From contig CAYTZR010000038.1 of the NCBI GenBank assembly GCA_964442605.1, positions 1 to 17,160 of the forward strand: 17,160 nt of DNA, in the 5' to 3' direction. Each line of letters begins with the position of its first letter. Position 1 is the stretch's first letter. A program made the translations under genes and the position numbers. This document shows positions 12,646-17,160 of the stretch, piece after piece. The stretch is from Monoglobus sp964442605. GTDB taxonomy: Bacteria > Bacillota > Clostridia > Monoglobales > Monoglobaceae. Under the pieces are notes generated by a model that saw nothing but the letters and a program-made list of their open reading frames with translations, was not told where the DNA came from and made no database searches.

Positions 12646-15600
12646 ATGAGCGTATTAAAGAAAACTGCGGCAATCCTGCTGAGCTTAGCAATGATTGTCA
12701 CGTTGTTTGCGGGTCTTGGGATAGCGGAAGTTTCCGCCGCAGGCGGTACCGTCGTTCCGGTTGGCACCACGGTATATGACTTTACCAAGCTTACAACGAA
12801 AACATTGGCAGCAGGAACAGAGGGATTTGAAGGCTTTTCGGGTACGGTTGACGCTATCAGCGAGGGTTCGTATGTACAGCTGAAAAAAGATTCAGCGACT
12901 CTGAGCTTCACTGTGGAAGGCGTTTGGTCCGCGACATTTTCAAGCACACATTCCAATAATGCCAAAGGTACCCTTGTAAAGGCTCCTGATGGTACGATTT
13001 ATGGAAAAATGAGCTCGGAGGAAGGATTAACTCTGACAAATATGGCTCCGGGTACATATACGATATATTCGACCGCGGCTTCAATTGAAAATGTAAATGA
13101 TGGAACCGGTAAATTAATAACGGCAGGAAAAAATCATTCATATATTTCATCAATTGTATTCACAGTTGAGTCAAGCGAGCCGCCCGCGGATGTAACAAAC
13201 CTTACAGCCGTTGCGGATGACAGCATGGTTACACTTAGCTGGACGGCATCACAGGCGGCTACAGGTTACGAGATTTATGTTGACGGCGCTACAGAAGCGA
13301 TAGAGACAGACTCGACAAGCTATATAATAGACAATCTTACAAATGACGTTGAGCATACATTTGTTGTCAAGGCTGTAAATTTGGCGGGTTCAAGCGCCGG
13401 CGTTTCGGTTTCGGCTACGCCTAAGGAACCTACTGATCCTCCGGGAGCGTTTACGCTTTCCGCTACAGCGGGCGACAGCGTTATAAACCTTTCGTGGACG
13501 GCGGCTCAATACGCTGTTTCATATGATGTATATCGCAACGGCAGCGTTGTTGCGTCTGATATTACCGCGAAAACATACCAGGATTCCGGACTTACTAACG
13601 GAACAGAATATACATACAAGGTAATCGCGAAAAATAAAAACGGATCTACACCTTCGGCTGAGGTTACGGCTTCACCGGTTGAGCCGGCACCGTCCGATAT
13701 TTCAATTGTAAATCAGCAGGGCTGGCTGGAATCGGCATATGTTGAGTGGACAAATCCGGCTGAGGTTGACAAGTACAACGTATACTATAAGGGAACCGAT
13801 GACGCCGATTACGTCAAGATTGACGATGAGCTGGTTCGTTACTATGGATCCTACTACAGAGCCGATGCGCTCGGTCTTAAAGCCGGCGTGTATACGATTA
13901 AGATTGCGACAGTGAAAAACGGCGCGGAAACGGATTCGGTTATATCCGATCCGATAACCGTTGAGGCGCAGACAAGAGAGGGATACGCTTTCGACTCAAG
14001 CTCGCCGTATTATAATTCCGAGGGCGTGGGCGCTTATAAGAACGACGGCACACTCAAGGATAACGCGCAGGTTATATATGTGGATAACACCAATGCCAAC
14101 ACGGTTACTCATACCGTCATGGTAAACGGAAAGGCGTATGAAGGAGTAGGTCTTGTTAATATCCTCGCGCTGCGCGAGAAAAATAAAGCCGAAACAACGC
14201 CGCTCGCTATCCGTCTTATAGGACAGGTTACGGATGTGGACGGACTGAACAGCTCTGATTATATCCAGCTGAAAGCAACCTCGAACGTAACACTTGAAGG
14301 AGTCGGCGATGATGCCACGACATACGGATGGTCAATACTTGTCAGAGACACAAACAATATTGAGATAAGAAATCTCGCTGTTATGGAGTTTTATGACGAT
14401 GGTATTTCTTTAGATACGGATAACTTCAACGACTGGGTTCATAACTGCGATATATTCTACGGAGAGGATCGCGGCGGCGACCAGAAAAAGGGTGACGGCT
14501 CTCTTGACGTAAAGTCCGGTTCGAGCTGGGTTACAGTAGCGTATAACCATTTCTGGGACAGCGGTAAGACATCGCTGTGCGGCATGACGGGAGATACGGA
14601 CGAATTCTTTGTAACATATCATCATAACTGGTTTGACCACTCCGATTCGCGTCACGCACGTGTAAGACGCGGTACCGTTCATCTATACAACAACTACTTC
14701 GACGGCAACTCAAAATACGGAGTCGGATCGACCAACGGCAGTTCAATATTTGTAGAGAACAATGTATTCAGAAACTGCAAATATCCCGTATTGATTTCAA
14801 TGCAGGGCAGTGATGTAGCGGGAGAAAACGAGGGTACATTCTCAAGTGAAAACGGCGGTATCATAAAGATGTATAATAATACCGTAAGCGGCGGCTACGG
14901 AATTTTGAACGCGAAGGATGACCCGATAGAGTTTGACGCGTATATCGCGGACACAAGAGATGAAAAGGTTCCCGAAACATACACGACAAAGAAGGGCGGT
15001 ACAACATACAATAACTTTGATACAGCCGCATCAATGTATTCATACACGCCGACGGCGGTTGAAAGTGTTGTATCAAATGTTGAAAAGTACGCCGGCAGAA
15101 TAGAGGGCGGCGACTTTAACTATGAATTTGACGACGCGGTTGATGATTCGCTTTATGACCGTAATACCGTCCTTGGAACGATGCTTCAGAATTATAAAAC
15201 GACTCTTGTAGCAACGTATACATCCAATAACAGCTATCCGGCTACCGGCGGAGCTTTGCCTACGACAAAGCCCACAGAGGGACCGACTGCCGACCCGAGT
15301 CTTCCGACGGCAACACCGGCGCCGACAGCCACACCGGAGCCTCAGGCATATCCGACTACATGGAATTTCGGCGAAGCGCCGTTTACAGTGACGGAGAACG
15401 ATACAACTCATCCGGATACTCAGTATTTCCCGGCATCCGATACGGCGAACCGCTATAACATAACAAGCAGTTCAATCACAGCGGAAAATTTCGGCGGACT
15501 GACGTTTAAGACCTCAAGTACTCTTGAAGCTCAGTATCAGTCATCGTCTAAGACATTTGCCGACGGCTTTAAGGGTACATGGCAGATAAAGAGCGGCGGC

Positions 15601-16767
15601 GCAGGCAGCGCAAGCGATAAGGTGTTTAAGTTCACTCCCGTAGCAGACGGTATTGTGACCGTATACGCAAGGTGCGGTTCGACTACGGCGGGCAAGGATT
15701 CGGTTCTTACCGTTCAGCAGGGAACCGAAAACTCAACTCTTGATTTGCTCACAACCGATGACGGAACAGGGTCTCCCGTTCTTACAATGAATATAACAGC
15801 GGGTACGGAGGTTAAGATTTACGCAAGCTCGAACACGGGATTTTATGCGATAAAGTATGAAGCAACGGGTGAAGTTCCCACACCGGAACCCACGAAAAAT
15901 CCCGCAGTGTATGATTACTCGATTACGTCAGCGACTTCAACGGACAACGGGATTGATGTCGCGATAGCGTATAATGGTTCGGGCACAGCGCCGACCGCGA
16001 AGCTGATTGCGGCTTCATATAAGCTTGGCGTTTTGACGAACGCGGTTATCTATTCCGATGATATTAACGGCTCGGGAACGTATAATGTACCGCTTGCGGT
16101 TAAGTCAGGCGAGACGTTTAAGGTATATTTGTGGAATGACACGAGCGTTATTGAGCCGCTTGCGGCGGCGTACTCCGGCTCCGGAACAAGCGAGCCGACA
16201 ACAGCGCCTACAACGGAGCCTACAACAGCTCCCTCAACGGAGCCTACAACGGAGCCTACAACGGAGCCTGATGACTCAATGAACCCGGTGTCAGAGTCAC
16301 AAACGTGGACGTTTGAAGCGGCCGCGATGGAATCTCTCGGCACGCCAACCACGAGTACCGATGGAAAGTTGACGCTGACAATATCGGAAGGTCAAAAAGT
16401 TGTGTATGATAATCTTTATATTGACGCGTCAAGCAAGGATATATCTGTTGATTCGAGCAACAAGACGGTTAATGATGTTAAGTATACAGGCAGATTGAAG
16501 CTCGGCGGAGCGGGAAGCGCGGAAAAACAGTATGTTGCGTTTAATCCCGCGAAAGCAGGCACCGTTTCGATTGTTGTAGCGCACGCGTCCTCCTCCGGAG
16601 ACGCGAGGACTCTCGGCGTAAGCCAGAACGGAAATGAGCAAACACAAGAGGTTGTGGTTGGCGATCCGATAGTTGCCACGTTTGACGTCGCGGCAGGCGC
16701 ACCGGTGTATATCTATTCAAAAGCAAGCGGACTTAACCTGTACAGCGTTATATATACCGCTAATTAA
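12646..16767 (+). CDS. Secreted multimodular pectate lyase (PL1)
   Basis: 1373-aa exported enzyme that cleaves homogalacturonan by beta-elimination with Ca2+. ATG at 12646 follows AAAGGAGG. Modules in order: signal peptide (1-31, cut after VSA); N-terminal beta module (about 35-176); fibronectin type III 1 (about 182-258) and 2 (about 266-342); Fn3-like 3 (about 350-443); PL1 beta-helix (about 450-865); Thr/Pro linker (about 870-904); beta module A (906-1077); a beta domain (1089-1182) like the end of the protein at 129; a linker of TTEP repeats (1184-1212) made of 12-bp DNA repeats; beta module B (1221-1373). Modules A and B are homologous (xxxGGAGSAxxK, then YIYS/KIYAS near the end) and probably bind polysaccharide. 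Catalytic marks: WVHNCDIFYGEDRGG, GDGSLDVKSGSSWVTVAYNHF with Asp residues for Ca2+, and YHHNWFDHSDSRHARVRRG, where R669 fits PelC R218 and R674 fits R223. No anchor or dockerin is seen. It appears to be a single-gene unit. Confidence 0.92.
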   Translation: MSVLKKTAAILLSLAMIVTLFAGLGIAEVSAAGGTVVPVGTTVYDFTKLTTKTLAAGTEGFEGFSGTVDAISEGSYVQLKKDSATLSFTVEGVWSATFSSTHSNNAKGTLVKAPDGTIYGKMSSEEGLTLTNMAPGTYTIYSTAASIENVNDGTGKLITAGKNHSYISSIVFTVESSEPPADVTNLTAVADDSMVTLSWTASQAATGYEIYVDGATEAIETDSTSYIIDNLTNDVEHTFVVKAVNLAGSSAGVSVSATPKEPTDPPGAFTLSATAGDSVINLSWTAAQYAVSYDVYRNGSVVASDITAKTYQDSGLTNGTEYTYKVIAKNKNGSTPSAEVTASPVEPAPSDISIVNQQGWLESAYVEWTNPAEVDKYNVYYKGTDDADYVKIDDELVRYYGSYYRADALGLKAGVYTIKIATVKNGAETDSVISDPITVEAQTREGYAFDSSSPYYNSEGVGAYKNDGTLKDNAQVIYVDNTNANTVTHTVMVNGKAYEGVGLVNILALREKNKAETTPLAIRLIGQVTDVDGLNSSDYIQLKATSNVTLEGVGDDATTYGWSILVRDTNNIEIRNLAVMEFYDDGISLDTDNFNDWVHNCDIFYGEDRGGDQKKGDGSLDVKSGSSWVTVAYNHFWDSGKTSLCGMTGDTDEFFVTYHHNWFDHSDSRHARVRRGTVHLYNNYFDGNSKYGVGSTNGSSIFVENNVFRNCKYPVLISMQGSDVAGENEGTFSSENGGIIKMYNNTVSGGYGILNAKDDPIEFDAYIADTRDEKVPETYTTKKGGTTYNNFDTAASMYSYTPTAVESVVSNVEKYAGRIEGGDFNYEFDDAVDDSLYDRNTVLGTMLQNYKTTLVATYTSNNSYPATGGALPTTKPTEGPTADPSLPTATPAPTATPEPQAYPTTWNFGEAPFTVTENDTTHPDTQYFPASDTANRYNITSSSITAENFGGLTFKTSSTLEAQYQSSSKTFADGFKGTWQIKSGGAGSASDKVFKFTPVADGIVTVYARCGSTTAGKDSVLTVQQGTENSTLDLLTTDDGTGSPVLTMNITAGTEVKIYASSNTGFYAIKYEATGEVPTPEPTKNPAVYDYSITSATSTDNGIDVAIAYNGSGTAPTAKLIAASYKLGVLTNAVIYSDDINGSGTYNVPLAVKSGETFKVYLWNDTSVIEPLAAAYSGSGTSEPTTAPTTEPTTAPSTEPTTEPTTEPDDSMNPVSESQTWTFEAAAMESLGTPTTSTDGKLTLTISEGQKVVYDNLYIDASSKDISVDSSNKTVNDVKYTGRLKLGGAGSAEKQYVAFNPAKAGTVSIVVAHASSSGDARTLGVSQNGNEQTQEVVVGDPIVATFDVAAGAPVYIYSKASGLNLYSVIYTAN
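16198..16269 (+). repeat. 12-bp repeats coding a TTEP linker
   Basis: The unit acaacggagcct and near copies are repeated in tandem, coding TTAP/TTEP. Such Thr/Pro linkers join modules in secreted carbohydrate enzymes and often change in copy number. Confidence 0.75.
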
Positions 16768-16815
16768 TCAGCTATTGTTTTAATTAATATATAAACAATT
16801 AGATTTCTTCCCAAT

Positions 16816-16840
16816 AAAGGCCGCCCTCGGGCGGTCTTTA
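16816..16840 (+). terminator. Terminator of the pectate lyase gene
   Basis: A stem of up to 11 bp (16816-16826 with 16829-16839, one G-U pair) with a tight CTCG loop lies about 50 bp after the stop. The A-rich 5' arm pairs with the T-rich 3' end, giving a terminator that could work in both directions. Confidence 0.75.
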
Positions 16841-17160
16841 GACTGTGGACAAAACACAAATAATGTATTTTGATGAAGGCTTTGCAAGCATCTTAATTCC
16901 ATTTACTTTAAGCGTAGCCGCTTACTGCTTCCGTGCCGGACCCGGTTCCGCTCGCCAGACCCGAGCGGGGTGCCGCCACTTTGGCGGCAATGCAAGCTTC
17001 GCTTGCGGATTCAAAGCTACCTTGAACAATAAGCAAGCTTCGCTTGCGGATTCAAAGCTACCTTTCAAAATTGCAAAGCAATTTTGACCAAGAGCTTCCT
17101 TGATTAATTGCAAAGCAATTTTGACCAAGAGCTTCCTTGATTAATTGCTTTGCAATTTTG
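16840..17160. repeat. Gene-free cluster of hairpins and tandem repeats
   Basis: I see no gene; short open frames here lack ribosome binding sites and consist of repeat sequence. Short-loop hairpins follow one another: TAAGCG-TAGC-CGCTTA (near 16914), TGCCGCCA-CTT-TGGCGGCA (16971-16989), GCAAGC-TTC-GCTTGC (16992-17006 and 17033-17047), AATTGC-AAA-GCAATT (17069-17083 and 17106-17120), and AATTGC-TTT-GCAATT (17143-17157). The GCAAGC unit is part of a 32-bp exact direct repeat with a 41-bp period, and the AATTGC unit is part of a 37-bp tandem repeat. The array runs past the window edge. Confidence 0.75.
17069..17160. repeat. 37-bp tandem repeat with internal hairpin
   Basis: Units begin at 17069, 17106 and 17143; the first two are identical and the third is cut by the window. 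Each unit begins with AATTGC-NNN-GCAATT. The loop is AAA in units 1 and 2 but TTT in unit 3, which is what inverting the hairpin would give. Confidence 0.8.

Noticed and set aside
16845..17128. Open frames of 68-80 codons on both strands at the right end
   Set aside because: They translate repeat and hairpin DNA and have no ribosome binding site or recognisable protein features.
17069..17160. A possible CRISPR array, because of regularly spaced 15-bp palindromes with a 37-bp period
   Set aside because: The sequence between the palindromes is the same in each unit, so there are no unique spacers; no cas genes are seen.

Overview
The window looks like a chromosomal segment of a low-GC, Gram-positive, strictly anaerobic Clostridia-type bacterium, probably a pectin-degrading gut organism. 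The evidence is consistent AGGAGG-type ribosome binding sites, TTGACA/TATAAT promoters with A+T-rich spacers, an Nfn-type flavoprotein pair, a YaaL/DUF2508-like gene, a TatD-associated radical SAM protein and a very large multimodular secreted pectate lyase. A relative of Monoglobus is my guess from the style of the secreted proteins; no species can be fixed from the sequence alone.

Layout. 1-31: last codons of an upstream gene. 129-1994 (+): secreted protein with four Ig-like QWYRN repeats, an InlB-type B-repeat and a C-terminal beta domain. 2122-2628 and 2732-3061 (-): HdeD-like (DUF308) membrane protein and an unrecognised 109-aa protein. 3433-5082 (+): uracil/xanthine permease (NCS2) with an extra C-terminal domain of about 115 aa, followed by a DUF2508-like gene broken by a 1-nt frameshift in an A6 run. 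5604-5972: elaborate regulatory region. 5973-8205 (+): overlapping nfnA-nfnB, then gdhA (8309-9655). 9758-11343 (-): ilvA-ridA operon. 11694-12299 (+): TatD-type radical SAM protein. 12646-16767 (+): 1373-aa pectate lyase. 16840-17160: gene-free cluster of hairpins and tandem repeats that runs off the window.

How the genes fit together. NfnAB converts NADH plus reduced ferredoxin into NADPH, and the NADP-type glutamate dehydrogenase next to it can use NADPH to fix ammonium. The leader in front of nfnA contains two hairpins with AATGGC and AATGGG hexaloops. The second competes with a strong intrinsic terminator, which is the layout of ANTAR-type antitermination targets used for nitrogen genes in Clostridia. 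IlvA and RidA form a known pair: the dehydratase releases reactive enamines/imines and RidA hydrolyses them. The pectate lyase and the Ig-repeat protein are exported and appear to share a related C-terminal beta domain.

The most interesting signals are regulatory. A perfect 20-bp element occurs twice (3187-3206 and 5604-5623), 34 and 33 bp upstream of the -35 box of two near-consensus promoters, those of the nucleobase permease and of nfnAB. This suggests one unknown regulator joining nucleobase uptake to NADPH/glutamate metabolism. Together with the ANTAR-like leader, it is the best candidate for an undescribed control system here.
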